A DNA stretch of 64,000 bases, taken from positions 15,760,427 through 15,824,426 of the forward strand of contig NC_049996.1 of assembly GCF_000003815.2 (NCBI RefSeq), given 5' to 3'. This document shows positions 11,382 through 21,918 of the stretch, piece by piece (position 1 is the first letter of the stretch; each line of letters opens with the position of its first letter). Position numbers and translations under genes: made by a program. The notes under the pieces are model-generated. The model ran no database searches, had not been told where the DNA came from, and was given only the letters and a program-made list of their open reading frames with translations. Source of the DNA: Branchiostoma floridae (taxonomy: Eukaryota; Chordata; Leptocardii; Amphioxiformes; Branchiostomatidae).

Positions 11382-14300
11382 CTAACTCTTAACAGGTGCC
11401 TGTCTGTCTGCCCCTGATGGTCTGCTCTTGGGTCTCTTGTCCTTCTGAGCCTCTCGCTCTCTCACAGACATCAGTAAGTCCTGGAACATCTGCTGAACCC
11501 CCTCACCTGTCACAGCAGATGTCTCGTAGTACCTGGCACGGAAAGAGAGAAAAATTAAGACAAATGTATCAAAATAAAGGAGAAATGAAAAGGAAAATGG
11601 CTCAAAGCACTGTTAACGTACATGTACTGTACATGATTCAGACAACCTAATGTTCATATACTATTGATACTCGTAACAGTTATAATAGGGCCATGAAAGC
11701 TTTTAGTTAAATGTTTATCAATAAAAGTCTTTTGAGATGGAAAAACAGTTGATATGTATATTCAAGTACTTACTTGAGTTTGTGTGCACTTGCCCACTTT
11801 CTTCCATCTGCCATGGAAATCACACGCTTTGTCTTCAAGTCAGTCTGTGGGTTAGAAATGCAATGTCTGTGAGTTGTCAAAACTGGCCTCATGTTATAGT
11901 TATAAAGCAAGTCTGATAGAATTGCTGCTATAAAACATTATAAGGAATCATCATCTAGCTGGTTACTTGATGGAATTATACACGTACACTATAAAAACAG
12001 TATCTTAAGCAAGATACTCTAGGATTTCTAACACTTAAATGAGTAATCTAAATTAGGTTTCCTCCTTTAAAGCAGTTTTGGATCATCAAACGATGTGTAA
12101 ACATTTATTGCATATTGCTTCATATAATTAGAAGAAATAATCAAGATTTGATCACTGGTTTTAGACTAAAGTTCTTGAACTGTGCTACATACATGTAAGT
12201 GGAGTCGTGTGGCACAATTGGCAGGGTGTCGATTCACAACCCAGAGGTTCTAGGTTCGAATCCTTTGATGTGCCACTGATCTTGTGCCCTTGGGAAAGGC
12301 ACTTTCCCCACTTCACTAAGGTGAAAATGAGGACCTAGCTTGGGTTAGAACTGTCCCTTGGATAGGACGTTATATGGAGTTACTGTTCAGTACAAACCTG
12401 GTGTGTTACGCCTTGTTGGCCACAACAACAACTTCTGAGTTGAGCCCTCCATTTAGACAGGGTATAGACTAAAGCTCTTAAGATATGCTGAAGCTGTGCA
12501 CATGTGCTACATACCTTGTTGGCCACAACAACAACCTCTGAGTTGAGCCCTCCGTACTTGCCGAGTTCTCTCAGCCATGTGTCCAGCGTGTCGAAGGTAG
12601 ACTGGCTGGTGAGCTATGCCTTAACGCTGTTTACCGAGTATGCAAAACAAACAAACAAAAACAAATAAACAAACATACCTTGTTGGCCACAACAACAACC
12701 TCTGAGTTGAGCCCTCCGTACTTGCCGAGTTCCCGTAGCCAGGTGTCCAGTGTGTCGAAGGAAGACTGGCTGCTGATGTCGTACACCAGGAAGCACGCCT
12801 GCGTGTTCCCGTACAGCTCGTTACGCACCTCCAGGTAGTCGGAGTTCCCCGACAGGTCCCACAGGTGGATTCGCACTGTCAAACACAAGGTCATGGTTTG
12901 TTGAAATCCTTGCAAAACTAATTCTGACTTTCCTACACGTTGTGCTAACTCTTGGCAGGTGTCTGTCTGTCTGTGTCTGTCTGCTTTAATGTTCTAGTGT
13001 TGTATTCCTTACCGATACTCTGATTTTATCCTCCTTGATACTAATGTTCTGACCTTTTCTACATACAACTTGACGGGTGCCTGTCTGTCTGCAGCTGCTC
13101 TTGGTCCTGTGTTGTGATCCTTATGGATACTGACTCTGACTTTTCCTACATACAACTTGTGCTAACTCTTGACAGGTGTCTGTCTGTGATTTACACCAAG
13201 AAGCATGCCTGCGTGTTCCCGTACAGCTCGTTACGAACCTCCAGGTAGTCGGAGTTACCTGACAGGTCCCACAGGTGGATTCGCACTGTCAAACATAAGG
13301 TCATGGCTTTAGGAAAACAAGATGTGTGCATTCAAATAAAACTTATCTGTGTTGGTCAAATCCATTAGTTAGATTACAGCTTTTTCTGAATTTTGTGAAG
13401 GGTGTTAAGGAGGCAGTTATGATACATCTGGGCCATGTGTGAAAGGTCGCCTTAGGGATGAACCAGTGTGCTTGGCTGCAAACGTGAACCATTAGTAAAA
13501 CTGCACTGCTCTACCGCTACATTTATATATATAGCTACTCGAATAAGCATCATTTTAATGATGGCTGCTCCAACATGAGTATGAGGCATGACAAATGATA
13601 TCATGACACAGACTATACTCTCAGCACTTGCACACATACTAAGATATAATCTGAAAAGGTAAAGCATTCTTGACATCCTTCATTAGCTTTATTATTGAGG
13701 TGAAACCTGAATGGTTTTCTATTTCATTGGCTTTGCCCCATCTCATATTTTCAGTCAAACACAACAGGTCAGCCATTTCTAACCTAAACTAGAGTTACTC
13801 ACAGTCTTCTCCTAGAATCTTCTCTATCTTGAAGCCATAGTCTACTCCAATAGTGGGCTGGTACACTGGAGAAAACTGGAACACACGGCATATTTTATAC
13901 CCCTGACAAGTAAATAGCTACATGTAATTTCATTTACTTTGTAAGGTTATGTCAACAATGAGCAGCAATGCTATAGTCTACTAGAAAGGCAACACTCTGT
14001 GTGAAAATGCAGATTCTGAATGTTTTACCTGTAGCCTTTTGTCAAGGTACCTCACATGCAACACTGCTATAGTCAATTACTATTGATTACATGTATACAA
14101 GATGTTTTGTCCATTTGGTTTGCTTACCACTAGCTTTATTATAGACATTATTTCTAAACTTTGGTATGTATCAACTTTGGTATTAGTATTCTACTAATTG
14201 TTGGAAATTATATAATGTTACTTTCATTTTATCTTAATTATACAAGCAGAGGCAAAGTGCTGATTATTTTCTCTTTTAATTCAAAAATGTCATGTAGCAA

Positions 14301-16652
14301 ATTCAGAGAAAACGAACCCTTGGTAAGCAACTACAGGCCTCACCTGACTCTCACAGAAGTGTTTGATAAGCGATGTCTTCCCCACTCCTGCATTACCCAA
14401 TCCAACAACCTGGGAATCACAAACATCATATCATGCCATTTATGTTCACATTCCTGTACTATATCATGTATGTAGTTATAGACCTTAGATGAGTATCATT
14501 ATGTATTAATTGACTTATTACTGTTGCCTTACAATTGTACCATGTACAAATGTCGTGCAATAAAGTTCATATCATACCATATCATAGTGCTACAGGATCA
14601 ATACTGTTTGCTATTTTTCTTACTGCTCAATGAAACCAAGTAACTCTTAGCAGACCTACAATACTGTAAGTTAACTATACTGTGCTGTAATGATTTATAA
14701 TGCTACTGACAGTCACATTCCAGTAATGTTTCAGTATTGCAAAAATTCTAAAGCCAGTGAAGGATCACCTACTGTTGGCTAATTTTCTTAATGCTCATGA
14801 CAATCAAACGTAGCTCTAACCAAAGCTACAGTGCTCTGACACTTGTTAATACTGTTTAGAAGTGATTTATACCGACACTGGCAGTCACATAACAGTATGT
14901 ATATTCTATTCATGGTTTATTCAAACATACGTACACATATAACACCAGTTCACCTTTATCCGTAGGGTAACCTTTATTCGTTCTTTTCCAGAACAATGTA
15001 TTTAGGGATATCAAGTCAACAGATGATGGTTTCAAACTGCAATATTTTGAAAATAGTACAATTTGAAACAAATGTCCATTGACTTGATATCCCTGGATAC
15101 CCTGTTTAGCAACACAACGGATATAGGTTACCCCGCGGATAAAGGTGAACTATAGTTACATACATGGACATACTAAAACAACGTTGCAGCCTGTCATGCC
15201 TTGCTGTAAACCTGGCTGAATTAAGTCTTTAAAAAATCTTAATGTATACAACACAACGTATTGTGACAGTGCTGTAAAACTGTTACACCAGCAGAGTCAT
15301 GCATATTTCTTATCCAAGCTCTTCCATAGCTCAGATGTAATGACAGATCAAGGAGGTTGATTTTAACCTCCTTGGACAGATTAAACAAAGGTAACGGCAC
15401 AAACTGTATATTCGACACCCCTTTTATCCGACACTTTTCATCACCTATCTGTCAGTAAAAATCTACCGCTGGCATGCAAATTCTTTCTAGTGCTTTATAA
15501 AACCAGTAACATGTATGACATAAAACCTTGAAAATTTGAGCTCTCAAAGATCGCATGTTGGAGCAGCAAGTTAATCAATCTTCCGGTGTGTTTTCCTGCC
15601 GTTAATGAAGCCGTGGGACGGGGGCAGAGGTCATGATTTCGAGGGATCTTACATTACGTCTTTACATTACAAAACCATAATCACAGTGAATAAATAACAA
15701 ATCAATGAACTGTCCATTGATGACAACCCACATGCCTTGGAATGTCTCTCCTTCAAGTACAACGCGGCTTTGTTATGCTTATCGGCAGCCTTCCGAACAC
15801 AGGCGCCATTTTGAAAATGTGCACCAGCACCCCCAATCTGTAATGCTCACATCCCAATACACAGCAAGGCGGATCTCACCGGCGATACCAACAGCCCCAC
15901 ATGGGGACGTACTGTAAGGAGTTTGTAGTGTGTTGTGTGGGTATATTTTTTGGGAGCCATTCACAAAACAACGTATTTACCGACATTTGCTTATCAAACA
16001 ACGGATTAAAAGTTTCATAGAACGTCATAACCGTGTAGTGGAACAGCAGAAAGGATTTGCCACTGGTTGATGCATTTTCGGGCCATGTTTAGATCGCGAT
16101 GCCGGCAGTTTACCAACATGCCGATTTGCCGATGAAACCTTGAGTAAGTGCCTGCCGATTGATACAAATTTGACGTTGTAAATATGAAATTCGTTGATAA
16201 TCAGCCTTGTCATATTATTGTGACGGATTAAAGTTCCCCTGGGAATAGAATCCCAAGGGACTTGCTATCAGTTACACTCTCTTTGAAGTGTTAATTTCTG
16301 CTGATACCACGGAAAGTGGGAGACCAATGTACATGTAGTGATAGCCGGGGAAACATAGCAGTGCACTAAACAGTTTCCGGAATGCCCAAAAGCCTGCTTG
16401 TTTATTCATGGTTCAGTGTTGAAAATGCTGGAAAGTGTCGGATAAATGTTCTATGCCGTTAATTGAATTCTTTTATGTTTTATTGACATACGCTAGACTG
16501 ATGCCATTTGCAAAACCTTGACCACTCTGTTATGCACGTTACACGACAAATAGCACAATACTATTTGAAAGCAAAATCCCTACCTTCACCCAAATAAGAG
16601 CATCAAGCACGTCTTTTGGAGACTTCGGCAAGTGTCCGGGTTTTCTATCCAT
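11382..16652 (-). CDS. Rab-like small GTPase of the RJL/DNAJC27 type, without a J domain (complete, six exons)
   Basis: Exons are 16652-16584, 14409-14344, 13875-13803, 12875-12679, 11844-11774 and 11532-11382. All are GT-AG with agreeing phases and give 208 residues. G-box motifs are GNAGVGKT (residues 28-35), T53 in QPTIGVDYG, DLSGN (76-80), ANKTD (133-137) and ETSA (162-165). Asn80 replaces the usual catalytic Gln after DxxG, a departure also seen in RJL proteins (human DNAJC27 has His there). Blocks such as YLEVRNELY and LVYD align with DNAJC27. The stop follows a basic tail (EREAQKDKRPKSRPSG), so no DnaJ domain is present; RJL members with and without it are known. The family has been linked to flagella and cilia. 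Intron 1 carries a 1.07 kb transposon. Confidence 0.9.
12196..12345 (+). mobile_element. tRNA-derived SINE (5' part) in a GTPase intron
   Basis: The pol III A box TGGCACAATTGG (12210-12221) and B box GGTTCGAATCC (12253-12263) are intact and correctly spaced. The cloverleaf is degenerate and the sequence runs on into a non-tRNA body with CCCTTGGGAAAGGCACTTTC, so this is a SINE rather than a tRNA gene. It lies antisense to the GTPase gene. The family was not identified, and the 3' end is unclear. Confidence 0.75.
12409..12612 (-). pseudogene. Two partial copies of the GTPase fourth exon (3' part)
   Basis: At 12515-12612 the minus strand repeats the second half of the exon (STFDTLDTWLRELGKYGG to VVVVANK) followed by the same donor GTATGT. 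Differences from the true exon are mostly silent. At about 12414-12450 a shorter third copy keeps only LNSEVVVVANK. Neither has a matching acceptor, so they cannot replace the full exon. They may be tandem duplications or alternative-haplotype sequence joined in assembly. Confidence 0.7.
12915..13296 (-). pseudogene. Minisatellite plus partial copy of the GTPase fourth exon (5' part)
   Basis: About two units of the tandem repeat seen at 10931-11380 (12920-13190) lead into 13197-13287. There the minus strand repeats the first half of the exon (RIHLWDLSGNSDYLEV to NTQACFL) with its acceptor GACAG. Base changes are mainly silent. The copy runs straight into repeat sequence and lacks the second half of the exon. 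Confidence 0.7.
14440..14585 (+). mobile_element. Probable 3' remnant of a non-LTR retrotransposon
   Basis: ATGTCGTGCAATAAAGTTC is followed by a repeated tail (CATATCATAC, CATATCATAG). This arrangement is typical of LINE 3' ends. There is no coding sequence, and the assignment rests on the tail only. Confidence 0.35.
14587..14905. repeat. Diverged tandem duplication of about 170 bases
   Basis: Blocks around CTACAGTGCTC/GCTACAGGATCA, TACTGTTTGCTA/TACTGTTTAGAA, TGATTTATA and GACAGTCACAT/GGCAGTCACAT recur in the same order in two copies within the GTPase intron. Identity is moderate. Confidence 0.4.
14947..15151. mobile_element. Highly palindromic MITE-like element
   Basis: The ends AGTTCACCTTTATCCG and CGGATAAAGGTGAACT are inverted. 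The pairing continues inward (GGGTAACC/GGTTACCC and GGGATATCAAGTCAA/TTGACTTGATATCCC), so nearly the whole 205 bases can fold back. A target duplication was not clear. It lies in GTPase intron 1. Confidence 0.75.
15392..16461. mobile_element. Non-autonomous DNA transposon with TA target duplication, copy 1
   Basis: The element spans 15394-16459 (1066 bases) between TA dinucleotides. It begins ACGGCAC and ends in the complement TGCCGT; inner ends are ATTCGACA and TGTCGGAT. It is homologous along most of its length, in the same orientation, to 54384-55631. It has no transposase ORF. It sits in the first intron of the GTPase gene, which still has intact splice sites on both sides. Confidence 0.85.
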
Positions 16653-16888
16653 AACTAATCGAATGTTATGGACTAAATGTTGTAAACTAGAAAGTTGACA
16701 TATTTAGAGCATTGCGCTACTCATTCAGACCCAGTTGAAATAGAAACAACTTCCTCAACGCCTAGCACAAAAGTCAATGGCTTTCACGGTTTTATAAGAT
16801 ACTCTGCAGTCGCTGGAAAACAGTCAAAACACGCTCTGTGGTTGCAAGCGACCTGTTGCAAAATGTTACTTCCGCATTCTCGCGTCGG

Positions 16889-16902
16889 GTTGTCATGGTA
16901 AC
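16889..16902. promoter_or_regulatory. RFX X-box in the GTPase promoter
   Basis: GTTGTCATGGTAAC fits the X-box pattern GTHNYYATRRNAAC at every position, about 240 bases upstream of the GTPase ATG. RFX factors activate ciliary genes through such sites, and RJL GTPases have been associated with flagella. The functional link is inferred. Confidence 0.5.
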
Positions 16903-16908
16903 GTCCCG

Positions 16909-16926
16909 CCGAGTGCACTGTGGGTA
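16909..16926 (-). promoter_or_regulatory. Staf/ZNF143-like site
   Basis: The minus strand reads TACCCACAGTGCACTCGG, about 15 of 18 positions of the Staf consensus YWCCCRNMATSCMYYRCR. It is 7 bases from the X-box, in the presumed GTPase promoter. Better matches occur at 53845-53862 and 60763-60780. Confidence 0.4.
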
Positions 16927-17015
16927 ATGATGAATGATTCCGCAGGTGGTTGTTCAGAGGTCAACGTCCGGCGGAACAAGTGGGAAGAAATTTAAGCGGC
17001 CCTCTTACTATTCGA

Positions 17016-17192
17016 GCAGAGGTTTGGCTTCGGCGGTTTTTGACGTGTTTTTAGGCGATTTTTGTTGCGCTTTCTATTTTGTTGCCTTGTGGAAATGAAG
17101 AAAAGGGTGGATGATAGAAATCGCGAGAAAAATTGCGTCAAAAAATGAGAAATAATATTAATACGTCAAAACCGTCAGAACCGAACCTCTGC
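17016..17192. mobile_element. MITE with GCAGAGGTT ends, copy 1
   Basis: The ends GCAGAGGTTTGGCTTCGGC and the complement of GCAGAGGTTCGGTTCTGAC are inverted over about 30 bases and continue into TTTTGACGT. There is no ORF. A relative with the same ends is at 25445-25598. Confidence 0.75.
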
Positions 17193-17536
17193 CAAATGAC
17201 CACTAATTACGTTTAATAGGGCGAGTGAGTGGATGAATGATTGACATATTGATAAAACAACAAGAACTGCAACGTGATTTCTATATGTATACTTTATTAG
17301 TCACACACGTCACACGAGAATCACAGTAGTACAGATCAAAATGGCCGTGAAAATCGAAGCCATGGCAGCTTGAACATTGATGTGGACTCATTTAGCTTTG
17401 GTAATCAATGGCTTTAGGACTCAGTATAGTTTAGAACAACAGCAATGATAATGGCCAAGTTACGGATGTCGGTCGTATATCCAGTCGTGAACGAATTATA
17501 TGCTTGTATGAAGATTATAATGTTGGCAACTTTGGC

Positions 17537-18182
17537 ATGACAAAATATTTGCATACATTTTTGTATGAATCACAGGTTATATTTGAAATGCAACAGAAGC
17601 TAGAAGGGAGCAAAATTGAAGTTACAAATTACATAAATATACATTACAAATATAAATTACAAGTTTCTTTGACATCTATGTAAGCCACGAGTTTCATTTT
17701 GACTTTAATAAACTGCAATCATTGGACCTCACCCCTGTTATAGTATAACACCTTCTCCTACAGTTAACATCATTAGACAAAAATGTCTTCAGCAAGAGAC
17801 CAATCCACATCCTTCCATATTTCCTGGGTGCAAGAATAACAATGTCTATTTTGATTTGTCAGGACAAAATATTAGTATACATTTCTGTATGAATAACAGA
17901 CCATATTTGGAATGCAATAGAATGTAACGTTAGAATGGAGCAAGATTCAAGTTACAAATTACAATTTTCTTTGACAAATACAACCTACAAGATTCTTTGA
18001 CATCCATCTAAGCCACGAGTTTTCCTTTACGAAACTACAATTATTGGACCTCACCCCAGTTATACTAGTAATATAACACTTTCTCTTACGCTTAACGTCA
18101 TTAGACAAAAATGTCTTCAGCAAGAGACCAATCCACATCCTTCCATATTTTCTGGGTGCAAGAACAACAATGTCTATTTTTA
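17537..18182. repeat. Tandem duplication, two units of about 320 bases
   Basis: The blocks ATGACAAAATATTTGCATAC/AGGACAAAATATTAGTATAC, TGACATCTATGTAAGCCACG/TGACATCCATCTAAGCCACG, TTGGACCTCACCCC and ATGTCTTCAGCAAGAGACCA recur in order about 320 bases apart. The complement of AATAAA at 18178-18183 may serve the LRR gene, whose stop is at 18970. No coding sequence is seen between 17193 and 18969. Confidence 0.8.
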
Positions 18183-18969
18183 TTTCACAGCCAATTTTAG
18201 GAGTAATTACTACAGCTTTTAATTTCCTTGCTTTTAACGCAGCAGCAGCCAGGAGTTAGACATGAGGGGCATTGATATCGTTGGTTGTACAGATCAGACA
18301 GTCGAATTAAATGTAGCCAGAATCTTCAGTATTACAGGAAGGGGTAAATTTGAATGAGAATCACTTAAACCTTTGATAAAAGCTTGCTCTCTGTGACATG
18401 ACCAAAACTCCTCGGGTAGCACTCTCGTAAGGGGTCAGAATTTACAACTTTTCAACTTTGTTTCCTCAATATGAAGTGCAACGTAGGCTAGCTAAGGTAG
18501 CCGCTTGGCACAGATTTGTGTTGGTTCTGGGTTAGGCAGCAAGGGGAGGGTTAAACCAGTGTCGTGTCGGGAAGGTATCCTGTCCTGGTGACCTGAGATG
18601 ACCTGTGGTCATACCTATGCCTTGTTCCGGTGACCTGAGATGACCTGTGATTATACTTAAACGCTCTAGCGATTAAGACTTGCCTTGTTTGTGGACTCGC
18701 CATTCATTAACTCAGCTGCGTTCGTTCGTGCCAAGAGTTCTAGACCTGTGAACTTGGCCTATCACTCTTGCGACCTTGAAAAATGGCACTGGTCCCTTTT
18801 GACATGACATGTTGAAGGGATTTTTGTTTTCTGAGGGTTTAACTGTGAGTGTAGACTGACTGGTACTTTGCGCAGCACTGATGTCTAATTGACTGTTCAG
18901 AGGGATTGTTTGTTGTACAGACAGAGGCATTGTCTGCATTTTGAACGTCGCAGCTCTCATTGTTTTGTT

Positions 18970-21918
18970 TTAGTTACCAGTCAAAGTCATGTATCCGGGC
19001 ACACTACTACTGCCCGCTCGATGTGATCTGATGTTAGTACGACGGCCACGTGCAGGTATCTGGTAGTTCTGTGGGTCTCTCCAGACTTGAGGGGCTGTAT
19101 CGTAGGATGGATGTTGGCCGCCCAGCCTGGTTGATGAAGGAAGGACCACCTCAGCTGCAGCGGTGTTAAATGATACTGAGTAGTCCCTGTCGTTTTGAGG
19201 CACCTGGTGTGTCGAAGGGTAAGATAGGGGTTTCCTGCTATATCTGTGGTTACAAACTAAACCCATGTATCGGTGGCCACTGTTGTCTGTGTGGGACAAG
19301 TCGCGTGATCTGATGTTAGTGTTACGTCCACGTGCAGGTATCTGGTAGTTCTGTGGGTCTCTCCGGACTTGAGGGGCTGTATCGTAGGATGGATGTTGGC
19401 CGCCCAGCCTGGTTGATGAAGGAAGGACCACCTCAGCTGCAGCAGTGTTAAATCTTACAGAGTAGTCCCTGTCGTCTTGAGGCACTCGGAGTGTCAGAGG
19501 GTAAGATAATCTATTGTTACCAATCAAACCCATGTATCGGTGACCACTGTTGTCTGTTTGGAGCATGCCGTGTGATCTGATGTTATTCTGACGACCACGT
19601 GCAGGTATCTGGTAGTTCTGTGGGTCTCGCCAGACTTGAGGGGCTGTATCGTAGGATGGATGTTGGCCGCCCAGCCTGGTTGATGAAGGAAGGACCACCT
19701 CAGCTGCAGCGGTACTAAGTCTTACAGAGTAGTCCACGTTGTCTTGAGGGTAAGATAGTCTGTGGTTACCAACTAAACCCATGTATCGTTGGCCACTGTT
19801 GTCGTGAGATCTGATGTTAGTCTGACGACCACGTGCAGGTATCTGGTAATTCTGTGGGTCTCTCCAGACTTGAGGGGCTGTATCGTAGGATGGATGTTTG
19901 CCGCCCAGCCTGGTTGATGAAGGAAGGACCACCTCAGCTTGAGGCACCCGACGTCTCGGAGGGTATGTGCTGTAGCGGTTGTAGTACTCATCTGGAATTT
20001 CCCAGTAAGAATGTTCTGCCCCTGGTCTTGTGTTGTAGTAGTTGAAGTACTGGTCAGGAATCTGATTATAGTTATTAGCAGTCTGTCGCGTCGTCGAAGC
20101 CGAAGTGTTTTGCCGGTCGAAGTACTCGTCGGGGATTTCGCTGTATTGGGGATCATCACCTGAAGATGAAGACTGCTGTGCAGTCCTATCGGGTGCAGTG
20201 CCTTGGGCTCCTCCTAGGTGGCCTCGTGAACAACAGTGCTGTCTTCTGACAACATACGTCACAAACAGTGCTACCAGTACTACCGCTACTATCGTTATCA
20301 TTGTGATGATCGCTCGACGTGGGGATTTCTCCTTCACAGTTCCTTCTGTACTGGCATCTGTCTGGTCCAGGGTTAACTTTGTTGTTTGGTGCTCAGGTCC
20401 TCTTGTGGTCAGAGGCATCCCCTCTCCCGTACCATCAGGAGTGCAGGACACGGTCCTTGTGGCCTGGGTGTTTTCTGCACACACAGTGTCATCAGGAGTG
20501 CTGGACAATGGTGTCGCGAAGACGTGTTGGTATGTCTCCTCCCAGGTGTTGACCAAACATGTTACATTCGTCATTTCTTCATGACCAAAGGCACTCATGT
20601 GGTTACTGTATCTATCAGCATACAGCTTGGTGTTGTTGTCGTCAGATATGGCATTAGATAGAACTATTGCAACAATTTGGGGATTGCAGGACCTGTCTAC
20701 ACCCATGGGAACAATCTGCAGAGTAATGTCTCCCCGCAACGCTACTTTTACAGTGGACACATCTTCCCAAGCCCGTTTGCACAAGTTGTCGATGTTTTTA
20801 GCATGTTTGTCTGATTTTGTGTGAACTGATATGATAACCAGTGGCAGGTTATACTTAGTTTGATTTGCTGCTTTTCGTCCAGCAAGAAGATTTAGATAAG
20901 TACATTGACTAAGTGGTTCCGCAGTTGGCCGAGCGGCCTGTGTGCGGATGTCATGTTGCATCTGGACATGATAAAATGGCCTCAGTTGGTTAAGCTCAGT
21001 GATACAGAAAAGCACTTCGTTAACCCTGACTGCAACGCGCTGGCCTCTATACATAGGATAACGATACTTCAATTTCCAGTTCATTACCAAATTAATAGAA
21101 TCATCGAGAGCAAGCAACCTATTCCCACCCAGTGACAATGTTTCTAGTCTGTTGAGCCCCTCTACAGTTTCCCTTGACAAACACGTCAACATATTCCTGC
21201 TCAAGTCTAGGTTTGATAGCAATGACAGTGACTTGAATGCCTGTGGGGGAATGGTTTCAATAGAATTAGATCTCAAGGAAAGGCTGTTTAAAACTTTCAG
21301 ATTGTAAAACCAAGATGACTGGATAACCTGCAAATAGTTGTTGTCAAGGTTCAATATGCCCAGGTAAGAGACATTTTGGAAGCATTTTGAATCCATATTA
21401 CTTATGCGGTTATGTGACAATGACAGGGTCCGGAACAGCGCGGGAGACTTTAAACCGTCAAACCAGGCTCCCTTGACGTGAGTTAAGTTGTTGAAGTCAA
21501 GCTGCAAGAATGCCAATTTAGGAAACTCTGCCAAAATCCCCTGTTCCAAATCTGTGATTCCACATTGAATGAGAGCAAGGTCGTATGTTTCCGATTGCTG
21601 TGGTGGTCGTAGTTTCTGAACTGACAGAATCCCAAACGAGAACCCCCGAACGGCTACACTGCCCTTGTTAGGAAGACATGGTGAGGTTGGCTGGGAGGAG
21701 TTCTTTACGTTTAGCACTGGCTGTTGCTGTAGCTGCGCGGGGCATAGTATACAGGCGTCATACTGAGGGCTGGGTCGATGATTAATTGGTTTACTATTGG
21801 GAATACAGGATGACCAGGAGTTTGTGTTCTTGCACCCAGGAAAACATGCAGGCTCTAAACTTGCACAACTCACAAGGATAGTGAAAACAACTACCACCTG
21901 CTGTACTACATGTGACAT
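18970..21918 (-). CDS. Leucine-rich-repeat receptor with a tyrosine-motif cytoplasmic tail (complete coding exon)
   Basis: The gene encodes 982 residues in one coding exon. A signal peptide (residues 1 to about 21) precedes a Cys-containing N-terminus. At least five LRRs cover about 115-275 (such as LRTLSLSHNRI, LGILNLDNNYL, LNSLSLRSNSI, LSNLDLSRNML and LETLSLGGNRL). A 180-residue domain of unknown type and a Thr/Ser-rich stalk follow. One membrane helix lies near 536-557 (IITMITIVAVVLVALFVTYVV) and a tail of about 425 residues completes the protein. The tail has YSEIP, YNQIP and YWEIP, then four long repeats each with YDTAP, NYQIP and usually YMGL, and ends with YMTL. YxxP and YxxL are SH2-binding motifs when phosphorylated, so a signalling receptor is likely. 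Ligand and family are unknown. No TIR domain is present. Confidence 0.9.
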   Translation of the reverse strand: MSHVVQQVVVVFTILVSCASLEPACFPGCKNTNSWSSCIPNSKPINHRPSPQYDACILCPAQLQQQPVLNVKNSSQPTSPCLPNKGSVAVRGFSFGILSVQKLRPPQQSETYDLALIQCGITDLEQGILAEFPKLAFLQLDFNNLTHVKGAWFDGLKSPALFRTLSLSHNRISNMDSKCFQNVSYLGILNLDNNYLQVIQSSWFYNLKVLNSLSLRSNSIETIPPQAFKSLSLLSNLDLSRNMLTCLSRETVEGLNRLETLSLGGNRLLALDDSINLVMNWKLKYRYPMYRGQRVAVRVNEVLFCITELNQLRPFYHVQMQHDIRTQAARPTAEPLSQCTYLNLLAGRKAANQTKYNLPLVIISVHTKSDKHAKNIDNLCKRAWEDVSTVKVALRGDITLQIVPMGVDRSCNPQIVAIVLSNAISDDNNTKLYADRYSNHMSAFGHEEMTNVTCLVNTWEETYQHVFATPLSSTPDDTVCAENTQATRTVSCTPDGTGEGMPLTTRGPEHQTTKLTLDQTDASTEGTVKEKSPRRAIITMITIVAVVLVALFVTYVVRRQHCCSRGHLGGAQGTAPDRTAQQSSSSGDDPQYSEIPDEYFDRQNTSASTTRQTANNYNQIPDQYFNYYNTRPGAEHSYWEIPDEYYNRYSTYPPRRRVPQAEVVLPSSTRLGGKHPSYDTAPQVWRDPQNYQIPARGRQTNIRSHDNSGQRYMGLVGNHRLSYPQDNVDYSVRLSTAAAEVVLPSSTRLGGQHPSYDTAPQVWRDPQNYQIPARGRQNNIRSHGMLQTDNSGHRYMGLIGNNRLSYPLTLRVPQDDRDYSVRFNTAAAEVVLPSSTRLGGQHPSYDTAPQVRRDPQNYQIPARGRNTNIRSRDLSHTDNSGHRYMGLVCNHRYSRKPLSYPSTHQVPQNDRDYSVSFNTAAAEVVLPSSTRLGGQHPSYDTAPQVWRDPQNYQIPARGRRTNIRSHRAGSSSVPGYMTLTGN
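19020..19940 (-). repeat. Four coding tandem repeats in the LRR receptor tail
   Basis: Four units of about 240-290 bases each contain TGGATGTTGGCCGCCCAGCC (one with TTTGCC), GGAAGGACCACCTCAGCT and CAGGTATCTGGTA. They encode AEVVLPSSTRLGG, YDTAPQV, DPQNYQIPARGR and NSGxRYMGL. Spacers between units vary by insertions, but the frame is kept, which argues for recent expansion under coding constraint. Confidence 0.9.

Noticed and set aside
12196..12275. tRNA gene
   Set aside because: A and B boxes are present, but the stems do not form a proper cloverleaf and the sequence continues into a SINE body.
18712..18960. 82-residue minus-strand ORF just after the LRR gene
   Set aside because: It has no motifs and lies directly downstream of the receptor stop, so it is probably 3' UTR.
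19773..20663. Several ORFs on both strands over the LRR receptor tail
   Set aside because: They are shadow frames of the receptor's repetitive coding sequence.
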